A stretch of DNA of 64,000 bases from an uncultured Flavobacteriaceae bacterium (GCA_943788165.1 CALSPF010000001.1:372001-436000); one strand, 5' to 3'. Numbered from the stretch's first letter, positions 17,001 to 26,510 are shown. Notes: a model not told the origin generated them from the letters alone. Made by a program: numbers and translations.

Positions 17001-19206
17001 TTAATCTCTACTTCTTGGTTTTCTGTCGTCACGACGCTTGTTGTCACGACCACGACTATCATCTCTTGGTGGGCGAGCTACATAGCCTTCCGGTTTTTCC
17101 AATAATGCTTTACGCGATACTTTTTCTTTACGCGTTCTAGCGTCTAGACCAAAGTACTTTACATCGAAAACATCTCCCATGTTTACTACATCAGTAACAT
17201 TTTCTGTGCGTTCCCATGCCAATTCACTAACGTGAAGTAGGACTTCGTTTCCAGGTGCATCAAGATATTCTACCACTGCACCAAAGTCAAGCATTTTAAT
17301 CACTTTAACCTCATAGCTGTTTCCAACAATTGGCTTAAATGTGATAGAATCAATTTTGGCTTCTACCATAGCAATTCCTTCTGGTGAAGTTCCTAGAATT
17401 TCAACAATTCCTTCTTCAGTCTCAGGATCTTCATTGATAACAATGGTACAACCTGTTTCTTTTTGAAGTTCTTGAATCACTTTTCCACCTGGCCCTATCA
17501 ATGCACCTATAAATTCGTTCGGAATTACACGAGTAATCATTTTTGGGGAGTGTGGCTTCACATCTTCTGCTGGAGTGGCAATTGTTTCTGTGATCTTATC
17601 AAGAATATGCAAACGTCCTGCGCGGGCTTGTTGTAGGGCGTTTACAAGAATCTCATAGGATAATCCTTTGATTTTGATGTCCATTTGACAGGCTGTAATA
17701 CCCTCAGAAGTACCGGTTACTTTAAAGTCCATATCCCCTAAGTGATCTTCATCTCCTAAGATGTCAGACAATACAGCATAACGGCTTCCGTCAGAAATAA
17801 GTCCCATGGCAATACCAGAAACTGGGCGTGTAATTTGAACTCCTGCATCCATCAATGCCATTGTTCCCGCACATACAGTTGCCATTGAAGAAGAACCATT
17901 AGATTCTAAAACTTCAGACACTACACGAACAGTGTAGGGGTTGTCTGCTGGGATCATACCTTTTAAACCACGTTGGGCAAGGTTACCATGTCCAACTTCA
18001 CGACGAGACGTACCTCTCAATGGGCGCGCTTCTCCTGTACAGAAAGGAGGGAAGTTGTAGTGCAAGTAAAAATTCTCTTCACCTTCATAAGAAGGCATGT
18101 CAATTTTGTTTGAATCACGAGAAGTTCCTAAAGTTACTGTAGCCAATGCTTGTGTTTCTCCACGCGTAAATATGGAAGATCCGTGGGTTGAAGGTAGGTA
18201 GTCTACCTCACACCAAATTGGTCTAATTTCATCTGTTTTTCGTCCATCCAATCGAATGCCTTCTGCAAGTGTCAATTCACGAACCGCTTCTTTTTCTGCT
18301 TTTCTGTAGTATCCACCAACAAGATGACCAAATTCAGCCATTTCTTCTTCAGTGAAAGAAGCTTTCACTTCTTCTTTTACTTCAGCAAAGGCAGCTCCAC
18401 GTTCTGCTTTTGAGGTTCCTTTTTTCGCAATGGCATAACATTTGTAATAGGCCATGTCATGAATGCGTTTTTCTAATTCTTCGTTCGCTTCGGCAGTTTC
18501 GTACTCACGTACTTGCTTCTTTCCGAATGCTTCGGCCAAACGCAATTGAGCAGCTACCTGAACTTTAATGGCTTCGTGTGCAAATTTGATTGCATCGGCC
18601 ATTTCTTCTTCAGAAATCTCATCCATTTCACCTTCTACCATCATGACTGAATCGGCAGAAGCACCAATCATCATGTCGATGTCAGATTCTGCTAATTTCG
18701 CACGGCTAGGGTTGATGACGAATTCACCATTTACACGAGCTACACGAGCTTCTGAAATAGCACATTCAAAAGGAAAGTCACTCAATTGAATGGCTGCTGA
18801 AGCGGCTAGATCCAGCTAAAGCATCAGGCATAACATCTTCGTCATGCGACATCAATTGAATCATCACTTGTGTTTCGGCGTGATAATCTTTTGGGAATAA
18901 TGGACGTAATACTCGATCGACTAAACGCATCGTTAATACTTCACCATCACTTGGGCGCGCTTCTCTTTTGAAGAATCCACCTGGATAGCGTCCTGCTGCA
19001 GCAAATTTTTCGCGGTAATCTACCGTCAATGGTAAAAAGTCTACGTCCGATTGTTTGTAGTTTGAAACAACTGTACAAAGCAACATGGCTTTACCCATTT
19101 GCACGACAACTGATCCGTGAGCTTGCTTAGCTAGCTTGCCCGTTTCAATAGAGATTTCTCTTCCATCGCCGAGGTCTATAACCTCTTTAAAAACTTTTGG
19201 AATCAT
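17001..19206 (-). pseudogene. pnp: polynucleotide phosphorylase, broken by a one-base frameshift
   Basis: 3'-5' exoribonuclease that phosphorolytically degrades mRNA. The frame starts at ATG 19206 ([19 protein letters not shown]) and runs through the first RNase PH domain to DALAG. It then goes out of frame and stops after 142 residues. The second frame resumes at [15 protein letters not shown] and continues through the second RNase PH domain ([17 protein letters not shown]), KH ([16 protein letters not shown]), S1 and a basic Arg/Asp tail, ending at 17001. Removing one base at about 18811 (plus-strand T in GGCTAGATCCAGC) restores [18 protein letters not shown], exactly the family sequence, giving 734 residues. 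All else is intact, so this is either a sequencing/assembly indel or a very recent mutation. Confidence 0.93.
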
Positions 19207-19313
19207 TTTTTTTCATTTTAATTAAAACCTAATTGTTGTTGTGTTGCGTTTGTAGGTCCCAATGAAAAGCGTTGATTCAGCTTTTTTAATAGTGCGATAA
19301 AATTAAAGAGAGT

Positions 19314-19583
19314 TTATTTACGTAAACCAAGTTTAGCAACAATTGCACGGTAACGAGCAATGTCTTTGGCTTTTAAATAATCCAATAAGCTTCTGCGCTT
19401 ACCTACCAATTTAACAAGAGAGCGTTCCGTGTTGTAATCTTTACGGTTACTTTTCAAGTGGTCAGATAGGTGGTTAATGCGGTGAGAGAACAAAGCAATT
19501 TGTCCTTCGGCAGAGCCTGTGTTGGTTTTTGAAGAACCGTGTTCAGCAAAAATCTCTTCTTTTTTTTCTTTAGTTAAGTACAT
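19314..19583 (-). CDS. rpsO: 30S ribosomal protein S15
   Basis: An 89-residue primary 16S rRNA-binding protein of the central domain. It has the four-helix S15 pattern, with TGSAEGQIALFSHRINHLSDHLK and the loop KDYNTERSLVKLVGKRRSLLDYLK (given in part). It lies 107 bases upstream of pnp on the same strand, the conserved rpsO-pnp order in bacteria. The ATG at 19583 gives the usual length. Its own promoter element lies 50 bases upstream. Confidence 0.98.
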   Translation of the reverse strand: MYLTKEKKEEIFAEHGSSKTNTGSAEGQIALFSHRINHLSDHLKSNRKDYNTERSLVKLVGKRRSLLDYLKAKDIARYRAIVAKLGLRK

Positions 19584-19632
19584 GCTAATATTATTTCAAT
19601 GATTGTTATGTATTCGCTAATCAAAGCGATGG

Positions 19633-19640
19633 CAAAGATA
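19633..19640 (-). promoter_or_regulatory. -7 element of the rpsO promoter
   Basis: Minus strand reads TATCTTTG, a perfect TAnnTTTG match, in the gap between accD and rpsO, giving a leader of about 45 bases. Confidence 0.55.
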
Positions 19641-19671
19641 CACCAATTTATCTAAGTAAAAAGGCTTGGCT

Positions 19672-20529
19672 TTACTTTCTTATGGGATGATTGAGAATTA
19701 GATCTACATAGAGGTTAATTCTGTCTTTCAGGTTTTTACGATGCGTAATAAAGTCTAAGAAGCCTTTTTCGAGTAAAAATTCACTTGTTTGGAATCCTTC
19801 TGGTAAATCTTTACCTGTAGTGTCTTTTACCACACGCGGACCGGCAAAAGCGATTAATGCTCCGGGTTCTGCAATGTTGATGTCTCCCAACATGGCAAAA
19901 GAGGCTGTGGTTCCCCCTGTTGTTGGGTCAGTACACAAAGAAATATAAGGAAGTTTAGATTCTGCTAACTTGGCTAGTTTAGCGCTTGTTTTGGCTAACT
20001 GCATTAATGAAAATGCGCCCTCCATCATTCTAGCTCCTCCCGATTTTGAGATAATGACCACGGGTAGGTTTTTCTCGATTGCGTAATCTATTGATCGTGC
20101 AATTTTTTCACCCACTACCGATCCCATTGATCCTCCAATAAAGCCAAAGTCCATGCAGGCAACCACAATTTCTTTTCCTTTGGACTTTCCTACTGCTGTT
20201 CTAACAGCATCTTTAAGCCCAGTTTTTTTGGTGACTTCTTTTAAACGGTCACTGTATTTCTTGGAATCAGTAAACTTTAAAAAATCTTTGGACTCTACGC
20301 CGCTATTGATTTCTTTAAAGTGATTGTCATCAAAGATGATTTCAAAATATTCTTTACTGCCAATACGAACATGGTATTCATCTTCTGGGCTGACATAGAA
20401 ATTTTCGGCGAGCTCTTGGGTTTCTACAATTTTGCCTGTGGGGGTCTTGTACCAGAGCCCTTTTGGAATATCCTTTTTCTCTTCCGTTCGGGTTTGAATA
20501 CCCTTTTCACTTCGTTTAAACCAACTCAT
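19672..20529 (-). CDS. accD: acetyl-CoA carboxylase carboxyltransferase subunit beta
   Basis: A 285-residue crotonase-fold subunit that, with AccA, transfers CO2 from biotin to acetyl-CoA for fatty-acid synthesis. The catalytic core is typical: [56 protein letters not shown] and [14 protein letters not shown]. The N-terminal zinc ribbon found in E. coli AccD has lost its cysteines: where CPxC is expected there is TPTG (residues about 30-33), and where CPxC recurs there is SPED (about 46-49). The rest of that domain aligns (GLWYK ... [10 protein letters not shown]). It starts 14 bases after the fbaA stop, suggesting co-transcription. Confidence 0.95.
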   Translation of the reverse strand: MSWFKRSEKGIQTRTEEKKDIPKGLWYKTPTGKIVETQELAENFYVSPEDEYHVRIGSKEYFEIIFDDNHFKEINSGVESKDFLKFTDSKKYSDRLKEVTKKTGLKDAVRTAVGKSKGKEIVVACMDFGFIGGSMGSVVGEKIARSIDYAIEKNLPVVIISKSGGARMMEGAFSLMQLAKTSAKLAKLAESKLPYISLCTDPTTGGTTASFAMLGDINIAEPGALIAFAGPRVVKDTTGKDLPEGFQTSEFLLEKGFLDFITHRKNLKDRINLYVDLILNHPIRK

Positions 20530-20543
20530 ATTTAGCTATTTAC

Positions 20544-21614
20544 TTAGGCTAATGTATCTATATTGTTCAAATCTTCAAATGCTTTGACCAATCTTTGTTT
20601 GAAAGTTTCCTCACCCATACGTAACCACTTGCGCGGATCATAATGCTTTTTGTTGGGTTGGTCGGCACCATCTGGGTTTCCAATTTGTGTTTTCAGGTAG
20701 TCGATTTTATCGTTCATATAGTCACGAATTCCTTCGGTGAAAGCGTACTGAAGGTCGGTGTCAATATTCATTTTAATAACTCCATATCCAATGGCTTCAC
20801 GAATTTCTTCTACTGTTGATCCAGATCCTCCATGAAAAACAAAGTCTACTGTATTTACAGGTACATTGTATTTTTTAGAGATATATTCTTGAGAATTTTT
20901 AAGAATTTTTGGCGTTAGCTTTACATTTCCTGGCTTGTATACGCCATGTACGTTTCCAAAGGCTGCAGCAACGGTAAATTGATCACTTACTTTCATCAAT
21001 TCTTCGTAGGCAAAAGCAACTTCTTCTGGTTGGGTATATAGTTTTGAGACATCTACATCGCTATTATCAACACCGTCTTCTTCGCCACCTGTAATCCCCA
21101 ATTCTATTTCTAGCGTCATTTCCATTTTGGCCATTCTTGTAAGGTATTCTTTGCAAAGGGCAATGTTTTCCTCAATGGGCTCTTCCGATAAATCAATCAT
21201 GTGCGAGCTATAAAGAGACTTACCTGTTTCTTTAAAGAATTTTTCACCTGCATCCAATAGTCCATTAATCCATGGAAGTAGGTTTTTCGCACAATGGTCT
21301 GTGTTTAATATAACAGTCGCACCGTAGAGTTCGGCCAATTCATGAATATGTTTTGCTCCAGCAACGGCTCCAGCGATTGCTGATTGCTGGTTTTCATTGC
21401 TTAATCCTTTGCCGCCATTAAATTGTGCGCCTCCATTTGAAAATTGAATAATTACGGGGCTGTTAAGTTCAGCAGCTGTTTCTAAAACCGCGTTAACAGT
21501 GTTGTTTCCAATAACATTTACTGCAGGTAAAGCAAATTGATTTGCTTTAGCAAATTGAAAAATTTCTTGTACTTGGCGGCCAGTGGCAACACCTTTAGGG
21601 AATGATGTGTTCAT
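20544..21614 (-). CDS. fbaA: fructose-bisphosphate aldolase class II
   Basis: Zinc-dependent aldolase of glycolysis and gluconeogenesis, 356 residues, of the E. coli FbaA subclass. Visible ligands and motifs are the LNTDHCAKN loop (zinc His and catalytic Asp), LEIELGITGGEEDGVDN, AAAFGNVHGVYKPGN (zinc His), VFHGGSGST (zinc His and phosphate loop) and KMNIDTDLQYA. The frame runs 43 codons further upstream to 21743, but that part overlaps the tamL-like gene and is not family sequence. ATG 21614 starts at MNTSFPKGVATGRQV, and a good promoter element precedes it. accD follows. Confidence 0.96.
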   Translation of the reverse strand: MNTSFPKGVATGRQVQEIFQFAKANQFALPAVNVIGNNTVNAVLETAAELNSPVIIQFSNGGAQFNGGKGLSNENQQSAIAGAVAGAKHIHELAELYGATVILNTDHCAKNLLPWINGLLDAGEKFFKETGKSLYSSHMIDLSEEPIEENIALCKEYLTRMAKMEMTLEIELGITGGEEDGVDNSDVDVSKLYTQPEEVAFAYEELMKVSDQFTVAAAFGNVHGVYKPGNVKLTPKILKNSQEYISKKYNVPVNTVDFVFHGGSGSTVEEIREAIGYGVIKMNIDTDLQYAFTEGIRDYMNDKIDYLKTQIGNPDGADQPNKKHYDPRKWLRMGEETFKQRLVKAFEDLNNIDTLA

Positions 21615-21633
21615 GATTTTATTTTGTTCGTGG

Positions 21634-21641
21634 CAAAAATA
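21634..21641 (-). promoter_or_regulatory. -7 element of the fbaA-accD promoter
   Basis: The minus strand reads TATTTTTG, a perfect TAnnTTTG match, 20 bases upstream of the fbaA ATG. It lies in the 37-base gap after the surface-antigen gene. Confidence 0.6.
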
Positions 21642-21651
21642 GGAAAAAACG

Positions 21652-24219
21652 TTAAAAGGGATAGTTAATACCCACATTAAAGACAGCTTTTTTAAATGCA
21701 ACTTGAGAACCCCAGCGTTCACTCTTTGGAAGAGAGGGGTCAAATGTTTTAAAAGCGGTGTCTAAACGAAAGACGAAATAATCAAAATCATAGCGAATTC
21801 CAAACCCTGTTCCCACGGCCAATTGATTTAAATCGTTAATGGATTTTAGCGATTGGTCTATTTCTGGCACATTGTTGTTGATGTTCCAAATGTTTCCTGC
21901 ATCGATAAAGAAGGCTCCTTTAATTGCACCAATTATGGGGTATCGATATTCGAGGTTTAATGCGATTTTAAAGTTTGCTTCGTTAAATTCGTTCACACCA
22001 CTGCTTGACCCAGGACCAAGTTTATAGGCTTGCCAAGCTCTGTTGTCATTCGATCCACCCCCGTAGTATGATCGTGTAAACGGAATACTATTTGAATTCC
22101 CATAGGGCAATGCGATTCCTGTAAATGCTCGAAAAGCAAAAATGCGCTCTCGCCCCACTTGCCAGTGCTTAATGTAATTAACTTCAGATTTGAAATATTG
22201 TGAAGGCGCTAAGTTGAATATAATTCTGTTTCCGTCATTGTCAACTTCTGCTCCAGTAATACTAAGAATAGAATTAAATACATTTCCAACGACTTCAACT
22301 TTTAGGCGCAGTTGAGAAAAGTTTTCATCAAGAATACTTTCCTGGTTGTTTTTTAAAAAAGTAAAAGAAGATCCAACAATAAAGTTGTTTGCTGTCAAAC
22401 GATTTTTCCGTTCATTTATATTTGAAACTCTTGTGTAATTTTCATTAGATGGGTCGAGCGTGGTTTCTTGGTTAATCACATCACGAATAAATGCATTGGC
22501 TTTCAGGGGAACCCCAAGGTTTCCATCTTTATTCAAATAGATTGAGTTAATGGGCAATGTTTTTACAATGCTGTTGAGACGATCATATGAATTTCGGTAG
22601 ACGTTAAAGTAATTTTCAATTGCCTTGTTTTCAACAAATTCAATATCGGCAAGCTTAAAATTAAACGAATAGATTGAAGAAGATTTCCAGTTGAACTCGA
22701 AATTTCCTGTAAAGTTTTGACGATCCAATCCAATGTTTTCTTGTAATGAAACCCCAAGTGCTAAGGATGTTTTTACTTCTTTGTCAGAGAAAAAGAAGTT
22801 TTCGAACCATTTAGGCGCAAGAACCCTGGGAACCCGTAGACGAATATTTCCACCTATTTCAAAAAGATTGAAAAAACTGTTTTTTTCTTCAGATACATCG
22901 CGAGAAGCACCTAATGTACCTTTTATACCAACCTCTAAGATTTCTCCTCCTCTAAAAATATTTCTACTAATTAGAGAAGTACCAAGCGATATTCCAACAT
23001 CTTGAATGTTTGAATGTGATACATCGAAATCTGCCCCAACAGAGAAACGCTCTTTGGGGCTTAGGTAAACCGCCGCATTAAGAAGGGTAGAATCTTTTTG
23101 AGAGGGCGTGTAGACAATCGAAGGGTATTTGAAGTTTTGCAATTCGTTGAAATAGCGGTAAGTAGCTGTTCTGTCTTGGTAACTATACGGAGCGTTTTGT
23201 TGTATTTTAACGCCGTCTGTTAAAACTCTAGGTTTGTATTTTAGCTTACCAACAGAAAATAATTGAATATTTCCTGCTCGAATAGAATCTGTATAAACTG
23301 AAACAGATTGTTCGGGGTTTTCAACATAAACAGCAATTGAATTTATTTTTTGAATGCGATAGGGAACTTCTTGAAGAGTGTCTTGAACTCTTTTTTGTGC
23401 ATTCTTAATTTCAACAGTTACAGATATTTTGGTGTCAATCCCGAGGCTGTCTTTAAAGGCTTTAAATCGAATCGATCGTTGCTGGAAGTTGTAGATTCCG
23501 TTGTTTTTGAAGAGATCAATTAGTCGACTCCGTTCATCGTCAAATTTCTCGACCACAAAAGGGTTTCCTTGCTTGAGAAAGCTATTGTTTAAATGAGCCT
23601 TGTATAGTGAGTCGATGTCTTTTGATCCAGCAACATGCGAAATAGAATCAAGGATAAAGGCTTCTCCAGTTTCTATGGTATAATGAATGGAGGCTTTTTT
23701 ACCCCCAAGCGAATCAGTTTTTGCTGTAGATTGTGCGTTGAAGTAACCAAGGTTGTTGTAGTATTGCTCAAATAGCGAATTGGTTAAAGCAATTTTTGTT
23801 GAATCAATGGTTGAAGGTGCTTCCCCAGTTTTGCGTAACCAAGTGTTTAAATTCAGTTTGTAATTCCGCAGTTGATTCACTTGTTTTGTTGAAAGCCAGT
23901 TAGGTAGACGCTCTCTGCGCTTAGGTCTTTTGTTTAACCATAGATCAAAGGGCTCCGCTGGATTGTCTTTACTAAGATTGTAAAGGTGGAGTCGAAGGGG
24001 AATCCCTAGAATTTTTTTATTGACGGGAGTTAAAGAAAGTAGACTGACCGGGTCCTTAGAAATTGTCTTTCCATTCTTCTCAATGATTTCTTTGGTGATA
24101 AGTAGCTGATCACTTGGCAATTGTTTTACGCTATTACACCCTTGCAAGATTATGCAGATCAAAAGAAGAATCGCTATTTTTGTGTGTGCCAAATTCAAGG
24201 TAGGAACGCTTTTGAGCAA
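21652..24219 (-). CDS. BamA/TamA family outer membrane protein (TamL-like lipoprotein)
   Basis: An 855-residue Omp85-family protein. It has a lipoprotein-type signal (hydrophobic IAILLLICIILQGC, lipid Cys at about residue 28), POTRA-like modules over about residues 30-400, and a C-terminal 16-strand barrel with a GGSNDNRAW-type loop and a final aromatic NVGINYPF. The lipidated TamA-like proteins of Bacteroidota are called TamL and act in envelope assembly. The assignment to TamL rather than a BamA paralogue is inferred from the lipobox and the single copy here. No ATG fits the start. The frame opens after a stop and offers TTG at 24219, 24198 or 24192, so the exact N-terminus is uncertain. 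It is divergent from the methyltransferase gene, with 13 bases between starts. Confidence 0.85.
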   Translation of the reverse strand: MLKSVPTLNLAHTKIAILLLICIILQGCNSVKQLPSDQLLITKEIIEKNGKTISKDPVSLLSLTPVNKKILGIPLRLHLYNLSKDNPAEPFDLWLNKRPKRRERLPNWLSTKQVNQLRNYKLNLNTWLRKTGEAPSTIDSTKIALTNSLFEQYYNNLGYFNAQSTAKTDSLGGKKASIHYTIETGEAFILDSISHVAGSKDIDSLYKAHLNNSFLKQGNPFVVEKFDDERSRLIDLFKNNGIYNFQQRSIRFKAFKDSLGIDTKISVTVEIKNAQKRVQDTLQEVPYRIQKINSIAVYVENPEQSVSVYTDSIRAGNIQLFSVGKLKYKPRVLTDGVKIQQNAPYSYQDRTATYRYFNELQNFKYPSIVYTPSQKDSTLLNAAVYLSPKERFSVGADFDVSHSNIQDVGISLGTSLISRNIFRGGEILEVGIKGTLGASRDVSEEKNSFFNLFEIGGNIRLRVPRVLAPKWFENFFFSDKEVKTSLALGVSLQENIGLDRQNFTGNFEFNWKSSSIYSFNFKLADIEFVENKAIENYFNVYRNSYDRLNSIVKTLPINSIYLNKDGNLGVPLKANAFIRDVINQETTLDPSNENYTRVSNINERKNRLTANNFIVGSSFTFLKNNQESILDENFSQLRLKVEVVGNVFNSILSITGAEVDNDGNRIIFNLAPSQYFKSEVNYIKHWQVGRERIFAFRAFTGIALPYGNSNSIPFTRSYYGGGSNDNRAWQAYKLGPGSSSGVNEFNEANFKIALNLEYRYPIIGAIKGAFFIDAGNIWNINNNVPEIDQSLKSINDLNQLAVGTGFGIRYDFDYFVFRLDTAFKTFDPSLPKSERWGSQVAFKKAVFNVGINYPF
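24174..24181 (+). promoter_or_regulatory. -7 element for the TrmH-family gene, inside the divergent gene
   Basis: TATTTTTG, a perfect TAnnTTTG match, lies 51 bases before the methyltransferase ATG and within the signal-peptide codons of the divergent surface-antigen gene. Confidence 0.45.
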
Positions 24220-24232
24220 AAATACATCATTT

Positions 24233-24940
24233 ATGATTACGAAAAAGGAGCTTAAGTCAATCAGTTCTTTAAGATTGAAAAAAAACCGGAAAGAATTGGG
24301 TCAATTTGTTGCTGAAGGAACAAAAACAGTGGAAGCGCTTATTGAATCTGGCCTAGCGCCAAGTGCATTATACGCCACACAGGAGTCAGACCTTGATCAG
24401 GTCACTTTGGTCGGGCAGAAAGATATGGAACGTATGACTTTATTGAAAAATGCCTCTCCAATGCTTGGCCTTTTTTCCATTCCCTCTGAACCAAGCCTTC
24501 CCACTAAGGGAAGGGTTTTGGTGTTAGATGCTATCGCAGACCCTGGAAATTTTGGAACTATCATTCGTTTGTGTGATTGGTTTGGTATTGAACATATACT
24601 TTGTTCAGAAGACACGGTAGATTGTTACAACCCCAAAGTTGTTCAGGCAACCATGGGATCTTTGGCAAGAGTTTATTGCCATTATACCGACTTGAATATT
24701 TTTTTGTCACAAAGTGATTTACCTATTTATGGTACATTTTTGGAAGGAGAATCAATCTATGAAACATCTTTTCCTGAAAATGCAATGTTGGTATTGGGGA
24801 GTGAATCCCACGGAATTTCTCCAGCGATAGAAGCTTTGGTGACCTGTAGAGTGACCATTCCTCGAAAAGTTAAACAGGGGCCAGAGAGCTTAAATGTTGC
24901 CATTGCGGGCGCATTAACTCTTGGAGAATTTTGTCAATAA
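24233..24940 (+). CDS. TrmH/SpoU family RNA methyltransferase
   Basis: A 235-residue SPOUT methyltransferase that 2'-O-methylates a ribose in tRNA or rRNA. An N-terminal substrate-binding domain (MITKKELKSISSLRLKKNRKE; VAEGTKTV) precedes the knotted catalytic domain with DAIADPGNFGTIIRLCDWFG, LVLGSESHGIS and VTIPRKVKQGPESLNVAIA, the SAM-binding trefoil knot. The frame could extend 27 codons upstream, but that part overlaps the divergent gene. ATG 24233 matches the family. It abuts porT convergently (24940/24941) without a terminator. A second SPOUT gene (rlmB) is at 30667. Confidence 0.92.
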   Translation: MITKKELKSISSLRLKKNRKELGQFVAEGTKTVEALIESGLAPSALYATQESDLDQVTLVGQKDMERMTLLKNASPMLGLFSIPSEPSLPTKGRVLVLDAIADPGNFGTIIRLCDWFGIEHILCSEDTVDCYNPKVVQATMGSLARVYCHYTDLNIFLSQSDLPIYGTFLEGESIYETSFPENAMLVLGSESHGISPAIEALVTCRVTIPRKVKQGPESLNVAIAGALTLGEFCQ

Positions 24941-25741
24941 CTACTCAAAGGTTAGATTGATCACAATTGCCTGACTAGACAGGTTAGTGATGTTTGATGT
25001 CCATGGACTGACTCCGTTAGCAGGATTGTCAGAAATCAATTCATTTTGAAAGGAGAAAATCCCTCGAATAGAAGGGGAGAATTTGAAGTAAACTAAGTAA
25101 AAATCAATCCCTAAACCAACTTCATAATTAAATGTTTGCGATTCTACACGAAAGACATTGTTGAAATTGTCATCGTTGTTTTTACTGTTGCTTGAAAGGT
25201 TGAATGAGGTAGATACTCCTCCAACCAAATAGGGTTTCCAGTTGTTAATGCGTTCTCCAGAAAATTTAACTAGTAAAGGAACATGTATGTAGGTTGATTT
25301 CACCTCGCGAATAAAATCATTGTCCGATAATAAACGGGGTGTTTCAGCGGGATAAATCAAATCTCGCTGGGTGTAATACAATCCAGGTTCGATGCGTAGA
25401 TTAAAGTATTTGTTCACCCGAAGGTCACCCACAAGACCTACGTTAAAGCCTGTGTTTTTCACTAATTCAATATCAGGTAATCCTTGTCCGCGCCTATTTA
25501 AAGGGAAATAGCGTGACCGTGGCACACTGTAATTGTCGACATATTTTATATCAAATCCAGAATTGTTGAACCCGAAATAATAGCCGTAATGTAATGTTTT
25601 TTGGTCAAAGTTTTGGAGGTGTTTCACCCGCTCTTTGATTCTATAATATTGTGCATTGGTAGACTGTATCCCAAAAAGGAACAGTGTAAGGTATAGAAAT
25701 ATTGTTTTTTTAGGGCTTTGTAGCACAGTAAATTGAGGCAA
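24941..25741 (-). CDS. porT: type IX secretion/gliding outer membrane protein PorT
   Basis: A 266-residue protein with an N-terminal signal peptide (TIFLYLTLFLFGIQSTNAQ) followed by an eight-stranded beta-barrel domain. It starts with the hallmark HYGYYFGFNNSGFDIKY and continues through GFNVGLVGDLRVNKYFNLRIEPG, TYIHVPLLVKFSG and NYEVGLGIDFYL. PorT is required for the Bacteroidota type IX secretion system, and its gene typically follows ubiE in Flavobacteriaceae, as here. The start is either TTG 25741 or GTG 25726. Both overlap the ubiE end (25710), so translation is probably coupled. Other T9SS genes are not in this window. Confidence 0.88.
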   Translation of the reverse strand: MPQFTVLQSPKKTIFLYLTLFLFGIQSTNAQYYRIKERVKHLQNFDQKTLHYGYYFGFNNSGFDIKYVDNYSVPRSRYFPLNRRGQGLPDIELVKNTGFNVGLVGDLRVNKYFNLRIEPGLYYTQRDLIYPAETPRLLSDNDFIREVKSTYIHVPLLVKFSGERINNWKPYLVGGVSTSFNLSSNSKNNDDNFNNVFRVESQTFNYEVGLGIDFYLVYFKFSPSIRGIFSFQNELISDNPANGVSPWTSNITNLSSQAIVINLTFE

Positions 25742-26441
25742 CCCCTAAGGTTTGTGGGTTATCCTTCACCTCTATAAACCCAATTTTTCGTAAAATATTG
25801 TTGAAGACATCACCATAGGGGAAAGCGGCAGCAGAATCAGACAAATATTGATAGGCCAGTTGGTCTCGACTAAAAATCCTTCCTACCAAAGGAACGATAA
25901 ATCCACTGTAGAGATGATAGCCCTGCTTAAAAGGGAATTTAGTGGGCACTGAGGTCTCTAGGATGATTAATTGTCCTTGTGGACGAAGCACGCGAAAAAG
26001 TTCGCTTAGCCCTTTTTCGAGATTTTCAAAATTACGCACACCAAAGGCAACGGTAACAACGTCAAAATAGTTGTCTTCATAGTTGAGGTCTTCACTATCT
26101 CCAAGAACCATTGCTATGGTTTTGTCTAGCGAAAGCGCTTTTACCTTGTCTTTACCGACAGCCAACATACCGGGTGAAATATCGAGCCCAATAATTTCGG
26201 TTGCATTGGTTTTTTTTAAGGCAATGGCCAAGTCTCCTGTGCCCGTTGCAATGTCTAAAACGCGCTGAGGGGCGCAATCTGAAGCAATTTTCACAACTTT
26301 TCTTCGCCAGCTTTGGTCAATTCCTAAAGAGATGACGCGATTCAAAACATCATATTGGTTGGAAATTTCATCGAACATTTGTGTAACCTGTTCTTTTTTG
26401 CTGCTAGAGGGATCTTTATAAGGAGTAACCGTCTTTTTCAT
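25710..26441 (-). CDS. ubiE: bifunctional demethylmenaquinone methyltransferase UbiE/MenG
   Basis: SAM-dependent methyltransferase of 243 residues that makes menaquinone from its demethyl precursor; Bacteroidota use menaquinone. Motif I is VLDIATGTGDLAI (about residue 60). GLDISPGMLAVGKDK and DNYFDVVTVAFGVRNFENLEKGLSE are the UbiE signatures, followed by LETSVPTKFPFKQGYHLYSGFIVPLVGRI (read in part). The ATG at 26441 gives the family N-terminus. A perfect TAnnTTTG box lies only 5 bases upstream, implying a very short leader or leaderless mRNA. The porT start overlaps its 3' end. Confidence 0.94.
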   Translation of the reverse strand: MKKTVTPYKDPSSSKKEQVTQMFDEISNQYDVLNRVISLGIDQSWRRKVVKIASDCAPQRVLDIATGTGDLAIALKKTNATEIIGLDISPGMLAVGKDKVKALSLDKTIAMVLGDSEDLNYEDNYFDVVTVAFGVRNFENLEKGLSELFRVLRPQGQLIILETSVPTKFPFKQGYHLYSGFIVPLVGRIFSRDQLAYQYLSDSAAAFPYGDVFNNILRKIGFIEVKDNPQTLGVASIYCATKP

Positions 26442-26446
26442 ATGCG

Positions 26447-26454
26447 CAAAGATA
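26447..26454 (-). promoter_or_regulatory. -7 element of the ubiE-porT promoter
   Basis: The minus strand reads TATCTTTG at 26454-26447, immediately upstream (5 bases) of the ubiE ATG. Confidence 0.5.
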
Positions 26455-26510
26455 CTTTCTTTCGAATAATTTATGGTAGATCTATTCAGGAGTTTCGGTA
26501 GAAACTTTAC

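Noticed and set aside
21614-21743. N-terminal extension of fructose-bisphosphate aldolase (43 codons)
   Set aside because: It would overlap the upstream gene and the promoter box and does not match the family. The ATG at 21614 begins the conserved protein.
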